Positions 1 to 11,715 of a DNA stretch of 64,000 nt are shown in pieces; positions within the stretch are counted from its first letter, which is position 1; every line of letters begins with the position of its first letter. Under the pieces are notes generated by a model, which worked only from the letters and a program-made list of their open reading frames with translations, did no database searches and was not told the DNA's origin. Origin of the DNA: Allantophomopsis cytisporea (Eukaryota; Ascomycota; Leotiomycetes; Phacidiales; Phacidiaceae). The stretch lies in assembly GCA_024752435.1 (NCBI GenBank), contig CP103023.1, positions 2,108,001 through 2,172,000 on the forward strand, written 5' to 3'. A program made the position numbers and the translations under genes.

Positions 1-2159
1 ATAGATGCCAGCAGGAACCTCAACTTCACCGCCGGTCCGGGTAAAGTTCTTGTCTCCTACAAGTGACCATTCGCATTTGAGGTGATCAAGGGTGATAAAA
101 TCGTACCGATTTATGACTGTAATCCTGTCGCCTTTCAGATGGGACATAACTTGTACAGGCTCAATAGCTTTTTTGTACTCAAGTAACCCAGGTGTTGGAG
201 TATGATCGGAAAATAGAACTCCATCCATGACAAAATTGCTATCATTTGGTACGTCTCCGAAGTCTCCTCCATATCCATAAAACTCGTCACCGTCGGTTGA
301 CTTGGTACGTAGTCCATGGTTTGCCCATTCCCAGACGAAACCGCCTTGCAGTCTGGGATACTCATAGAAGGCTTCGACATACTCTTTGATAGCTCCTGGA
401 CCATTTCCCATGGCATGAATGTATTCGCAAAGTATCAACGGCTTTTCGAAGTTCTTCTCTTTCGCAAAATCTACGATGAGGTCAATCTTTGGGTACATCA
501 TACTGTAAACATCAACGGTTTCAGCCTCGAAGTCGCCTTCATAATGAATTAAGCGTGTTGAATCGTAAGACTTGATCCAGTCATACATAGACTGAAAGTT
601 GCGCCCGTAGAAAGCTTCATTGCCCAGTGACCACATGATAACTGAGGCATGGTTCTTGTCCCCTATCGAAAAGAATTAGCATAGTGATCTTGATTGTCAT
701 GACTTTCACCTACTCATGACAAGTTGTTTGGCACGATCTACATAAGCATCCTTCCATTGTGGATTGTTTGTTGTCCATCTTGCAGCCGCGCCGTAAATGA
801 TTTTCTTCCTCTCCTCAAAAGGAAGCTTCCTCTGTTCCTCCGGTAGGGCTGCTTCGTCAACTTCAGTAAAGCCATGGCATTCTAAATCCGCCTCATCCAT
901 GACCCATAGCCCAAGTTCATCGGCAAGGTCGTAAAGTCTTGGATCACTTGGCTGGTGGCAAGTTCTGATGGCATTTATGTTGTGGGTTTTCATCAAAAGA
1001 AGATCTTGCTTGAGAAATTCGTAGGGAACCGATCTACCGAGATCAGGATGATGTTCGTGTCGATTGGCTCCTCTAAATACAACGCGTTTGCCGTTCACGA
1101 GAAAGAGACCATCCTTGAGCTCTGTCTTGCGGAATCCAACTCGTTGAGCAACAAACTGATCACTTGTTGACAAAACTAGATGGTACAAATTCGGTGACTC
1201 AGCAGTCCATTTCAAAGGATTCGTGACCAGAAGATTAAATTTCACAGATGATGCGCTCTCCTTCTGATCTTCACAGACCACCTTGCCTGAAGCATCAAGA
1301 AGTTTCAGTGCGATTTTGGAATTGGAACTTCCACTGAGTTCAACGGCAACAGAAAGACTAGCGTCTTTATACTTCTCATCTAGTAAAGTCTGTACATGGA
1401 AGTCTTCGATATGGGTTCTTGGAAATGAAAGAAGGTAGACATCTCGGAAGATCCCACTAAGCGTCCACTGCTTCAAGGTCAATCATCTCACTATGATAAT
1501 ATCTTGGGTAGTTGTAAACAAACCTGGTCTTGTCTCTCGATGTAAGAACCATCACACCACTTGTAAACACGGACGGCGATCGAATTTCTGCCCCGTATGA
1601 TGAAGTTGGTGATGTCGAATTCAGATGGGTTTCTTGCTCCTTGAGAATAACCCACGTCTTTCCCATTTATCCAAACATGAAATGAGCTATCCACGCCCTC
1701 GAAGCGCAGTCTGATTTGAGTTCCTTGCCAATTCTCTGGAACCTCAAATTTTCTCTGATAACTTCCGGTCTCATTCTCATTGGACGGAACATTAGGTGGA
1801 TCGATGGGAAATATATAAGCTACATTGCTGTAATGTGGGCCACTCCCGTGTCCTTCCAGCTGCCACATTGAAGGGACTTTGATATTGCACCATTTTGAGA
1901 CATCTGTTCTGGCAAAGTCCGGTGCTTCGGCAGGGCTATTGGAGAGAAGGAATTTCCAAGTCCCAGAAAGAAGTTGGCTGGTCGACTTCGTTGTGTCGTA
2001 TGACAAAGCATCGGATTCTGAGAGGTAGGAATAGAAGTTCGCTCGAGGTGGAAGGGTATTACGATGGATGACAGACAGGTTGTTCCAGTCAGGCTTTGAC
2101 TTGGGATAACTCCCAGCCACGCTAAAGCTGGCCACGGTCAAATCGCGTGCCAATGCCAT
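1..2159 (-). CDS. Glycoside hydrolase family 2 beta-galactosidase (LacZ-like), 3' end missing
   Basis: Hydrolyses terminal beta-galactosides such as lactose; no signal peptide is visible, so probably intracellular. Exons read on the minus strand: 2159-1524, 1467-714 and 662 to beyond base 1; introns are 56 and 51 bp with GT-AG ends. About 684 residues of an expected ~1,000 are present. The N-terminal jelly-roll and Ig-like domains are followed by the TIM barrel. The acid/base Glu lies in WSLGNE (about residue 479) and the nucleophile Glu in LCEYIHAMGN (about residue 543), both in GH2 context. The chosen ATG at 2159 opens MALARDL. The joins restore ERQDQ-WTLSGI and LVM-RDKNH, motifs conserved in the family. 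Seen: catalytic motifs and open frame. Inferred: beta-galactosidase specificity rather than another GH2 activity. Confidence 0.93.
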
Positions 2160-3307
2160 TCGTATAGAAGACCGAACTTCCTGAGGCGATGAGTTGATGC
2201 AAAAGTAGAGATGATCGTGTGATTATCGTACGAAACCAATTATCGAGGAAAGACTATTAAGAGGGAGTGGCAAGCTCGTAATATGTCTGTGTAGTGAGAG
2301 GGTTACGGCATGCATGTCAGAAAGACAGAAAGACACAAAAGAAAGACAGGCGCAATATGTCCGTGGATTGGCAAGTCAAGGTATGTATGTATGCGGTGAC
2401 ATTGTGGGGAGGGAGAGCTCTTTTAAACTGATCTGGATATGTGCATTGACAAGGGTAGAGAATATGTTGGTAGCCGTTGAAGTCATTAGGAAGGAGAAGC
2501 AATCCAGTATTCAAGGTCTCATGGAGCATGCATTGTGCAAGATGGCAGTAATTGGTCAATCAAAGGGTGTGGCGAGGTAAGGTGAGATAAGGTAAGGAAG
2601 GTGGGGGCTGGTAGGAGAGTAATGTATATAGCTGATGAGACGGGTCGAGTCGCACGATAAAGTGATATATAAGAAATAAGAGATGATAATTATAGCCTTG
2701 AAGATCGATACAAGATTGATACTAGGGTGATTTGAAAGGAGTAGTTAGGTAGATTTACATATATAGGGTATAGAGTATTGTAGCTGACTACTTACATATG
2801 TATAGTTTATATATACCGGGTATATATGTGTATGTACGCAGTATGCATGTATACATATATGTACGTAGTACAGACAGCGAAGTAGGACTGGGAATGACTG
2901 GGATTGACTGGACAGAACTGGGGGTAGAAGTGAGGCTGTCACTCTCTACTTCACAACTTACGACCGTCAGCACGCCAGTGCCACAACACATGCAACAAGT
3001 GCGTACAAATACATCCACAGACGTCACAAAGCAGGATTCCATCCATATACGAAAGCACATTAGAAAGGAAGGGAGATGAAGAGGGTAGAGCCTACGTGTC
3101 TATCTACAGCATGACTGGACCGCGATACTGTACATACACATCTTTATAGTGTAAATACACAGCTATACATTGTACGTGCATACATGATAATATAGCTAGA
3201 AGTTGAAGGACTGTCCAAGCAAAGCCCTTACGTTTACATGAGTGTTGAGCGTCCGTTACGCCGCGCTAGATAATTGGACATATACTTAGCTGATGATCGA
3301 TCAGCAA

Positions 3308-3382
3308 AGATAAAGAGAGAAGAGACGAAGACGAGAAGAAGAAAAGGAAGAGGAGGAAGAAGATGATGATGAAGAAGGAGTT
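3308..3382. repeat. Purine-rich GAA/GAG/GATGAT tract
   Basis: About 75 bases consisting almost entirely of A and G on the plus strand, ending in GATGATGATGAAGAAGG. Low-complexity sequence in an intergenic region, with no coding interpretation. Confidence 0.7.
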
Positions 3383-3585
3383 TAGCAAGCAGCAAATAAA
3401 TGAGACCTACGAACCTGTACTATATATATATATAACATACACCATGCTCACTGAGGCTTCACGGATGCATTCACGCATTGCATGAAGCCTGATACCCTGA
3501 CTGAATAACGGCGTTGGTGACAGAGGCCTTTCCCCCACTACGTTATGCGTCAGCGATGAACCTTATCTCATCCAGAAACATTAAC

Positions 3586-3610
3586 GTTGTGTTGTGTTGT
3601 GTTGTGTTGT
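3586..3610 (+). repeat. Pentanucleotide microsatellite (GTTGT)5
   Basis: Five perfect GTTGT units followed by the degenerate GTCGT. It lies in non-coding sequence. Confidence 0.95.
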
Positions 3611-4725
3611 GTCGTGCTCCATCCTCACGAAATGCTTCGCGAGTCATGAAATATGGAGAAACATCGGCTGCTACTCTCTATCTACGTATCGCTCGTAACA
3701 ACGGAAATGATACGAACGGGATACCAGTCTCTTTGCACAAATCACCAACTTTTCAAACCCATGGTTCAGCCAATTGTCGCGTTACAGGACTGCCTCACAG
3801 ACGAGCGCGCATCAATAGATGCAGAGATTATGCATGGGGGCAGTCATTGCTTCCTTCATTTACCAAGGCGGTGATGAAGATGTTCACGAACTTGTCGATA
3901 TCTACCTGCAAATTTAGCTGGCGAAGCTCGGCTCTTTTACGAGTATTGACATCCCTCCACGGGACATGGCACTGTCGCAGAATAAAGTTTGCTCTGCAGC
4001 TAGCTAATCTCGATCACATTGTCCTGCAGGTTCGGCAAACCCTTGAAATTCATGGTTCGGGATTCTCAATTTCATCCTCTTTACTCGAGGATTCTCTCAC
4101 ATATAAAAGCGAGTGGTAAGCCCATCTTGAGTATAATATTTTGAAATGTCGATTTTTGTTCGATGAATTGTCTAAGGACCGACATACCTTTTCTAATCTT
4201 ACGCTCGGTTTACGATTGGATGATAAGGGATTTGCTAACTCACTTGATGCATGCACTCTACGCGTCTGTAATATTCGTAGCGCGTTGTGAAAAGTCAAGA
4301 GCGTGATGGAAAGATTCACTTTGTAACTTCTGAAGGGCTTTGTGAGTGTGAACCAGGGCGTAGAGAGCACGTATAAAAGCCCAGCTGTCTCCAAGTCTGC
4401 TCCCAATTCTCTTTGAAAGATAGGCCTCACTTTCAGCTCCACTTCATTCCATCTTCTCTCTCATCCACTTCCTTTCACATTGAGTAGAAAGTTCGATTCA
4501 CTTCACTCACTTCACCACTTCACTTACTTTACTCACTTCAATTCATACTTCTCATTATACTCCGCACATCTCATACCTTCCTCTGCCTTCATTGTGTATC
4601 TTTTGCAAGCCTGCAAAGGCTTTCTTACTACAAGTTACATTCTGCTTGATCACTTCGAGCTTCCTCCCTTGACTCTTCAAACTCTTTCTTAACTGCCAGC
4701 ACTGCAAAATCACAGCAGTCATTGA

Positions 4726-4830
4726 ATGTATCTAGAGATATCAATCGGCCTCCTCGGATCGAGTCTTCTAGACGTTACTGCTGTCATCAATTTCAGGATT
4801 TGCACGAGATCAAACGACAGTCAGCTGTGA
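4726..4830 (+). other. Upstream ORF (34 codons) in the dynamin-like gene leader
   Basis: An ATG at 4726 opens a 34-codon frame ending in TGA at 4828-4830, about 285 bases before the chosen dynamin-like start. It lies in exon sequence if the leader intron 4866-5081 is spliced as proposed. The peptide is unrecognised; a role in dampening translation is only inferred. Confidence 0.4.
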
Positions 4831-4865
4831 AAGAGCTCAAGCCTTGTTACCCAAGGTATTCTTAC

Positions 4866-5081
4866 GTAAGTATTCTTTCCATTCCTTTCGGCAATGCAGA
4901 ATCATGGATTTGTATGTCTGTTCTTCTGCCTCCCTCTAGAACATTATTAAAAGCGTTTTGCGGTCCGATCAACCACTTTTCATGGAACTTTCTTTCCCAT
5001 ACTAGCCTCGTCTCTCATATCGAAAGAAAAAAAAAACAAATTGGAAAGTTTCATTTATATGCTAATCAGATGTGCTTTCAG
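4866..5081 (+). other. Probable 5'-UTR intron of the dynamin-like gene
   Basis: A canonical GTAAGT donor at 4866 and a TTTCAG acceptor ending at 5081, with a GCTAAT branch-like motif at 5061-5066, define a 216-bp intron 33 bases before the chosen start codon. The preceding 4441-4700 is pyrimidine-rich with CACTT repeats, as expected for a fungal leader. Inferred from signals only. Confidence 0.6.
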
Positions 5082-5114
5082 TGCTCGAATTACTATATAA
5101 ATCTATCATCTAAG

Positions 5115-7925
5115 ATGAGAACACCCGCTTCTAGAGCCAGACCTTCGGCTGTGAAAATGGAGGGATCACGACGCACAAGAGCGACAGCTCCAACGGTGCC
5201 CAACGAAGAAGATGAAATTTACAATACATTAACGTCAACCCCACCTCCAGAAGTTTACAGCTTTCCAATGGAAATTGATGGAGATGAATTTGACCGTGGA
5301 AGAAGATCTCGATCAAGTAGGCCAATCGCTCACTTCTTCTATTCAAGGTGCTAACGTACTTAAGTTCCGTTTCGAAATGTCGATGAAGACATCAAACCAC
5401 ATAATGTCGGCGCTCATGCTAGCTTTTCTGCTCAGGATGACGAGGGAATCAGACTTATGGGCGGTGAAGTCTCCCTTCTTCAGGATGCTATCCTTGATCT
5501 TCAGCGCCTTGGAGTTGAGCATGTCGTTCCCCTTCCGGAACTTGTCGTTGTCGGTGATCAAAGTGCAGGAAAGAGCAGCCTGATCGGTGGACTAGCAGAA
5601 ATTCACCTTCCTCGTAGTGCTGGAACTTGTACACGGTGCCCAACCTTTATTAAAACTACGAGTTCAAAGACTCTAGACGCTCAATGGTCTTGCAAAGTCA
5701 GTTTGCGGATGACTTATGTTTATGTTCCTGGACACAAGAGTAAGTTCGGTCCATGGAAAGAATGCGATGAGGTACAGGAGATTACCTTCAAGACCATTAC
5801 GGATAGGACTGAGCTAGACGAAGTCCTCAAATGGGCCCAGACAGCAATTTTGAATCCCTCTCAGGATCCGAAGGATTACGCAGCCTGCTTAGGAGATATT
5901 CTTGGCTCTTCTTATGAGGTAAAATTCTCCCCTAATCTGATCTGTTTGGAGATCAGCGGTCCTAAGCTGCCCTCCTTATCTTTCTATGACCTACCAGGGA
6001 TCATTCAGAATGCCGACGAAAGTCACTTGGTCAATCTTGTCAAAAACCTGGTTCAGCATTACATTGCCCGAAAAGACGCTTTAATCATCGCGGCTATTCC
6101 AATGTCAAACGACCCCGCAAACAGCGCAGCTATCCATCAAGTGAGGAGATACAAAGCAGAGAATCGCTGCGTAGGAGTCCTTACCAAGCCAGACTTACTG
6201 CAAGACGGCGAGCTCGATGATATCTGGCTTCCACTCCTACAAGGGCAGAAAGATGGTTTCAAGCTTAGTCATGGTTACTATGTCACCAAGCAACCATTCG
6301 GCAATGAGCAGCTCAAGGATCACGCGCAAGCTCGAGCTGAAGAAGAGCATTTCTTTAGTCAAGCACCATGGTCTACAGAGTTGCAAAAGTTTGAGAGCGT
6401 ATGTGGTACCAAGCGCTTACAGCAGGCTCTCTCTCAGCTCCTTGCACAGCAAATCAAGAGTCGCCTTCCAAGTATCACGGATGCTATCGAACGACGCCGT
6501 TTGAAGATTGATTCTGAGCTGGCGAAGTTACCAGAGCTTCCAGAGGGAGATGTCCAAGCTTTGGTGCTCCAAATGCTTTCAAGATTCAGTGCGGAAGTAG
6601 AGAAAAAGATTGGTGGGGGCCCGGGTTACAATGAATTCCAGCAGCAGTGGAAATCATTGAGGCACGAGTTCTGTGAGAGGATCTCTAGCATGGAGCCACA
6701 GGTTTCACTATGTGATCCTAGGACTGAAGCCACTGTAATCCCACCTCCACCTACGAGAACTGGTATGCCAAGTACTCCGACTCGAGGTCCAAGAAACTCA
6801 AATTGCATTGATCTTTCTTTGGACGATAATGATACCTACACTGAAGTCCCCCGGCGTTCAATTCTGAAGCAAGAACCATCGACTCCGACGCCGCTCCATA
6901 GGGCTACACCTTTCAGCAACGCGCAGAAGCGCAGAAGGTCCGACTCTCCTGATGGCCGCCCACCTAAGAAGACTTCCGAACGTTCTGATTCCGCTACATG
7001 CAACCCTCGCGCATTCTCACTTCGTGAGATTCGCAGCATAATTCAGCGCATTTCATCGGGTAACTTCCCTGGAGAAACTGATCCCCAAGTGACGACGGAT
7101 CTTTCGAAGAAAGCAGTTGAAGTTTGGGAAGTTCCACTCGAAGTTCTCACAAGAAATACCCTAACGTTGGCGTGTGAAACCATCTCAGAGACGTTGGCAG
7201 AGGCCCTCTCCTGCTATGCAAAAACTGAACTTTACACTCAAGCGATGGACAAAATCAATCTTTTCTTCAATGACATGGATATGCGTCAACGAGAAAGAGT
7301 CCATACTTTTCTGCAAGTGGAGCTCGAAGAACCCATGACATTAAATGATGGAACTTTCAATGGACACAAAGAAAAATCACTCGATAACCTACAGAAGCTA
7401 CGCCACAACCTACGGGCGAAAGCATATCTTGACAGGCAGGAAATTATGACTCAGAAGTTCACCTACTATGAAGCTCGCAAAGCTAAGATTGCAAAGGTAA
7501 CTCCACAGGAATTGGGCCCTGATCCTTTCTACACGGAAGTTGAAGCTATCTCGAAAGTCAAAGGCTACTATCGAACTGCTTACCCACGTTTCGTGGACAA
7601 TATCTGTATGTCTTTCCAAGCACAAATGTTTAGAGAGATTACAAAGGATATCCAATCGTTTCTTGAAACTATATTGGAGGTGTATGGAGTTGAGGGTAAG
7701 TCTATCAATATATCGAGAGTGTATACAAAGACTAACAAAACCCTAGGAAACACGAGATGTCGCAGTCTGTTGGACGAACACCCTGAGGTTGCTGAACAAC
7801 GTAGAAAGCTTCAGGCTGAGAAGGAGAAGCTGGATCGTGCGAGCGAGCGTCTTAAACAGCTTGCAGTAGATGGCGAGACCTACTTTCGAGAACCTGAGGT
7901 CGACCCGAGTGAGTATGTGATCTGA
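5115..7925 (+). CDS. Dynamin-family large GTPase
   Basis: Large GTPase of the dynamin/Mx superfamily; members remodel or tubulate membranes using GTP. Exons 5115-5316, 5365-7695 and 7747-7925 give 903 residues. Motifs: G1 GDQSAGKSS (about 131-139), a G2 Thr in SAGTCTRCP, G3 DLPG (about 276-279), G4 TKPD (about 341-344). A middle/stalk region follows, then a charged Ser/Pro-rich insertion containing the NLS-like KRRRS and PPKK clusters, then a C-terminal GED-like helical segment ending in EAEKEKLDRASERLKQL-type coiled coil. There is no PH domain and no transmembrane segment, so it is unlike Sey1 or Fzo1. Both introns carry CTAAC. The second is 51 bp and has no in-frame stop, so retention would add 17 residues. 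It resembles the variable dynamin-like GTPases of filamentous ascomycetes rather than Vps1 or Dnm1; the precise role is unknown. Confidence 0.88.
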
Positions 7926-8768
7926 TACCCATTACGTCTGCCACTTGCGCTTCGCTGGATTCGTCGCCGCTCACTCTGTTTTAATTGTTCAAACAATACT
8001 TGTTTTGCGCATATGACTTATGATTTCAAGTGAGTTAAGGGAAAGGGAAGGGGTGTGCCGTGTATCAGCTGTGGATTCTGCGTTCTAGTTGTGGTTATCA
8101 TTCTAGGTTGTTACTGCCAACTTTGTGTATTTCCTTTGAGACAACTTGTTAGTCTTAGGGTTTGTAGTCAGGTTACCACAGATTGATTCAAAAACCTGGT
8201 TACCACAGTTTAAGGGGTTCATTTCGGTCGTTGAGATATTCGATGTGAAGAAAGAGCCTAGTGTTCATTATTTCCTCCTGTCCTTCATTCGCCCATTTTT
8301 AAGACATTTAATATAGTCACTAAACCAATAGTAACAACTAAAGTCATCCAGAAGTAAAACCAATATTTTGGGACACAAATTAAGCAGTTTTGTTGAGCGT
8401 TGAAGATTTAGCCCCTAGTAATGAGTATTTGTGGTACACTATTCTCATCTGGTCGTATGTGTACAGATCGATTCGACATATATAAGAAACGCCCCAAGAG
8501 ATTTCGCGGATGACAGTTTTTATTGACTTCTGCAACAACCAGGGAATGCTGCAACATGTAGTGCTGTGCGAAACCAATACTACCGCAGAAGTTCTAGCAA
8601 CAAAAACTTGGAGGAATCTAGTATCACACACATTCAACTGCGTGTTTCAAGAATCTATTACACTTATACAATTACCCCTCACCACTTAAACCAGACGTAA
8701 GATACTTTCACCTGTTTTGAAACGTTACTAACATCTTCAGAGTCAAATATCAGACCTTATCTGCAGTA
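7926..8768. other. Intergenic region with a likely 5'-UTR intron at 8697-8740
   Basis: Terminator side of the dynamin-like gene and promoter of the next plus-strand gene. GTAAGA at 8697, TACTAAC near 8727-8733 and TTCAG ending at 8740 mark a 44-bp leader intron of the downstream gene. A direct repeat of GGTTACCACAG sits at about 8171-8211. No other gene seen. Confidence 0.5.
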
Positions 8769-9296
8769 ATGTGGGGTTCATGGCTACGTACTCAGGAGAT
8801 CTGGGGCCTGGAGAACCTGGTCCCTACCTACCTAAGAAATGCGGTTTCTCAATTATCAGGCTTAGAAGTTAACCTAATGATCGTTATCGTTTGCATGATC
8901 CTCGAAAGGGTAGTCTTTCATCTCAGGCAAAGGCGTCGTCAAGCCCCAGAAGAAACAGTCCGGGGACTGAGAAAAGAACTTGACGAGCGAGGCCAAGAGA
9001 TCTCAATGTGGAAGACTACGCTTACACAAGTCGTTCAGCAGAACAGCGGGCTCACCATGAAGATTAGAGAGCTTTTATACACAGTGCAGTTTCTACAGAG
9101 GAAGATAGTAGATCAGGAGAGGCTTCTTAACAAATATTGGTATATTTGTCAGAAATTTGGCCGTATCAATAATGACATGATGCAGCATCATTCGTCGATC
9201 TGGATCGCCAAGATGCTGAGGGCGCAGAGTGAGGCGTACAAGCTTGCAATGGAAGTGCGTTCGGAGTCTCGAGACCTCAAACAACGGCTTGATTGA
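8769..9296 (+). CDS. Hypothetical small membrane protein with coiled coil
   Basis: 175 residues, no recognised family. The predicted order is: an amphipathic or hydrophobic N-terminus rich in Trp; one likely transmembrane helix, about residues 33-53 (LMIVIVCMILERVVF); a basic patch (HLRQRRRQ) that would face the cytosol under the positive-inside rule; and then a long Gln/Glu/Leu-rich helical region, about 60-175, suggestive of coiled coil. The start is the first ATG after a well-formed leader intron (8697-8740), which supports a real transcription unit. No Cys motifs or catalytic residues. It could be an organelle tether or a lineage-specific orphan; function not assignable. Confidence 0.6.
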   Translation: MWGSWLRTQEIWGLENLVPTYLRNAVSQLSGLEVNLMIVIVCMILERVVFHLRQRRRQAPEETVRGLRKELDERGQEISMWKTTLTQVVQQNSGLTMKIRELLYTVQFLQRKIVDQERLLNKYWYICQKFGRINNDMMQHHSSIWIAKMLRAQSEAYKLAMEVRSESRDLKQRLD

Positions 9297-9944
9297 AGAA
9301 TAGAGACATTAGAGATGATTATAACGGTGGTACCGTCAGATTTTGTGCGGGAGTTTATGAAGCGAAAAATAAAAGGGATCAGTGTGTTGCGATTCTGGCT
9401 CCATTGGTGAGATGTACGGTTAGAGAGCAGAAGACTGTATAAGTGGAAGAGCCGTCAAGAGCTCTGGATCGGGTGTAAATTTCAGTTGCTCTACTCGTTT
9501 CTAGTCCTTCTAATACTTCCAGTTCTACTCGTTCTAGTTGCTCTGCTTGTTTTATTTCTGCTGATTTTAATTGTTCTGATTATTCATATCATTTATCCTA
9601 TAAGCAACAGCAACAGCAAAGCTCCAGGTCTTTCACAACCTATAGTATATCATCCAAATACAAATACAAAAGGAGATCTGTCTATTTGTCTATTTGTGTC
9701 TTACATGATACTGTAGATGACATACATCACGTTCGGTATGGAGTCAGGTACACATAGCAAAAGGAAAGAGAGCTGTAAATGTGAGCCATAGGCATAACCA
9801 ATATAATTACTCTCCACTTCAGATTCACATGAAAAACTATAATACATTTTCTTTGACTTCTGTCAGCACTTTTATATGTAAAGTTCCAGGGCCGTCCGGA
9901 TCTCATCATCATCTCATACAATATAACAAGAAGGCGGCACCTAT
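9297..9944. other. Intergenic region between convergent genes
   Basis: 3' flanks of the hypothetical membrane protein (plus) and ATP12 (minus). It contains an imperfect TTCTAGT/TTCTACT pyrimidine repeat at about 9485-9560. No gene seen. Confidence 0.5.
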
Positions 9945-11134
9945 CTATGTCTCACCGCTAACAAGCAAAATCACACTTCCTAGTTGCCTCCTTAGGTCCT
10001 CCTTCTCAACATCATGGGTATCCTCAACCTCACCCCACATACCAGTCTGCCATGCGACCTCGAGACTCGCAGCTCTGGCTGCCTCTTCAATGCCAAACTT
10101 CTCCTCCTTAGCCTTTGTCTCCTCCAAGAATCCCAGCTCAGTACTCCACTCGACCACCAATCTAGCAGCACCAAGCAACCCCTTACCAGCAAGGACAGCT
10201 CTCTCGAGACCGGCAAGCTCAAATGCCGGCAGGCCAGAGATCCAGCCCTGAATAACATCCTTGGTCATCTGTGGTTGTGCCTTGGGGAAAATGCTATCGG
10301 ACTCAAGGACCGGCACGATTTCAACGCCAGGCCACACCTTCTCGGTCAGAAAGCCAATGATTGGTTGCGCGGTTCTCATCTGAATACTACGCAGACTCTC
10401 TGCCTTTCGGCTCTCGTGGTCTTCATAGCCGGGTGGCATTGGGTCGGCCTCGGGAGCCCAGCACAGTAGGCTGTCGGTATCAAGGTAGCGCATCACCATC
10501 TTTACAATGTTGTCGCGTGTCTCTGACGTACCGGCGGCATCTTCGTTGGAGATATCAAGTGCGCGGGTAACGAGTGACGTGAGGGGAATCAAGTGGTGAC
10601 GGAGAGCTTGTTGGGCGGACACCAACAGATCCCACTCAAGAGCGATGGCGGAGGCGAGGTGGGGTTTGTGGTGGGGCACAGTGAGGACTTGCTTGGAGGG
10701 GGTGCGAAGAGGACGTTTGTCAAGGTGAATTTGTAGGCCATCTGCATTGGTGAGCTGTCAGTGAAAGAAGTTTCTCAACACGACTTGGGACTGGGAGATG
10801 ATGGGAGCGTACCGTCGGCTCGGACAATATTAACGTCCTTCCAGAACCTCTTCATCGCCGCACTTCCTGGCTTCATTTGGCTTGCTCGAAGATCCTGGCC
10901 CTTTTTGAGGAGCTCGGCTTGCTTTCGGCGTCTTGCAACTCTCGCGTCAACATGCTGGGCGCTGGGTTGAGGGGCTTTAGGTGGAGGACCATGAGCTGTG
11001 ACAGGAACGATAGTCGCTGGATTAGGTGGCGTTGTGTGTAAACATCTTCGAGTTGAGAGAGGGGCGCGGGGTATACATAGAGTAGCCAGTGAGTTGCCAA
11101 GTAGCTGACTTGAGGATTGGGTTGTTCGCTTCAT
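9945..11134 (-). CDS. ATP12: ATP12-family F1-ATPase assembly chaperone, mitochondrial
   Basis: Mitochondrial matrix chaperone that binds the F1 alpha subunit and allows its assembly with beta. Exons 11134-10813 and 10741-9945 (71-bp intron) give 372 residues. The first ~35 residues are Arg/Ser/Thr/Leu-rich without acids (MKRTTQSS, STRRCLHTTP), a typical matrix presequence. The ATP12 core starts at KRFWKDVNI and continues across the splice junction into GLQIHLDKRPLRTP, the family signature. The conserved ALEWD segment and the LTSLVTRALD and LDTDSLLCW segments follow. Length fits fungal ATP12 (about 320-380 residues). Standalone gene; function assigned from strong family match. Confidence 0.93.
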
Positions 11135-11715
11135 GGTTAAGGTTGTGAAGGATGGATGATGGAGCTGTTCAATAGTAGAATATTATCATCGAGGAGAGTG
11201 TTTGGTCTGTTTGTACTAATCTTATCATACTTGTGCCTGAATTATATGGTAGTGCGGCTTGGGAGTAGGTTTGACAGAAGAAGCCGGATATAAAGAATTT
11301 GAAGCTTCTAAAGTCCGGATTGTGAGATATGCTTTGAATTTTTTCTTTTTCTTGCAAGAATCTAGAATTAGATAAGCTTCTCTTGTTCTTAGTTCTGAAT
11401 GTTGTTGGTGTTCTCTCACAAGTGATACCTTTAGGATGACAGTGACAGTTCGCCGCAAATCGCAGATGATACTCAATGTATTGGAGTATATATCACCATT
11501 ATATCACAAAGGTGCTTGAAATAATAGACAGACATATCTGTTTCTACCCTACAATATACTATTAATCCAAACGCTTTCAATGCACCCAACATAACGCCGT
11601 GCTCGCTAATTTTGTCTATGTAATCCACAAAGCAGGCTACGATCAAGTCGACCATCATTATTTATCATACCTCCCATCCTATTCCCACATATATACACAA
11701 AACATGGAACTAGCT
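11135..11715. other. Intergenic region between ATP12 and EFR3
   Basis: Promoter of ATP12 and 3' flank of EFR3, both on the minus strand. AT-rich; no gene or notable repeat seen. Confidence 0.5.

Larger units (their letters stand above)
2160..4440. other. Intergenic region with simple-sequence tracts
   Basis: No convincing gene. It is the promoter side of the beta-galactosidase (minus) and the distal upstream region of the dynamin gene (plus). It holds AT-rich TATATG/TACGTA-rich sequence around 2745-2880 and 3115-3190, a purine-rich tract near 3308-3382, a TA run near 3420-3434 and a (GTTGT)5 array. The small open frames here lack domains and overlap on both strands. Confidence 0.6.

Noticed and set aside
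3586..3610. (GTTGT)5 and other short arrays as a CRISPR-like or telomere-like repeat
   Set aside because: Units are 4-9 bp with no spacers and do not match TTAGGG; ordinary microsatellites in a eukaryotic genome.
4050..4442. 130-codon open frame on the minus strand upstream of the dynamin-like gene
   Set aside because: No recognisable domain; it overlaps the probable promoter and leader of the plus-strand gene, with no splice or leader signals of its own.
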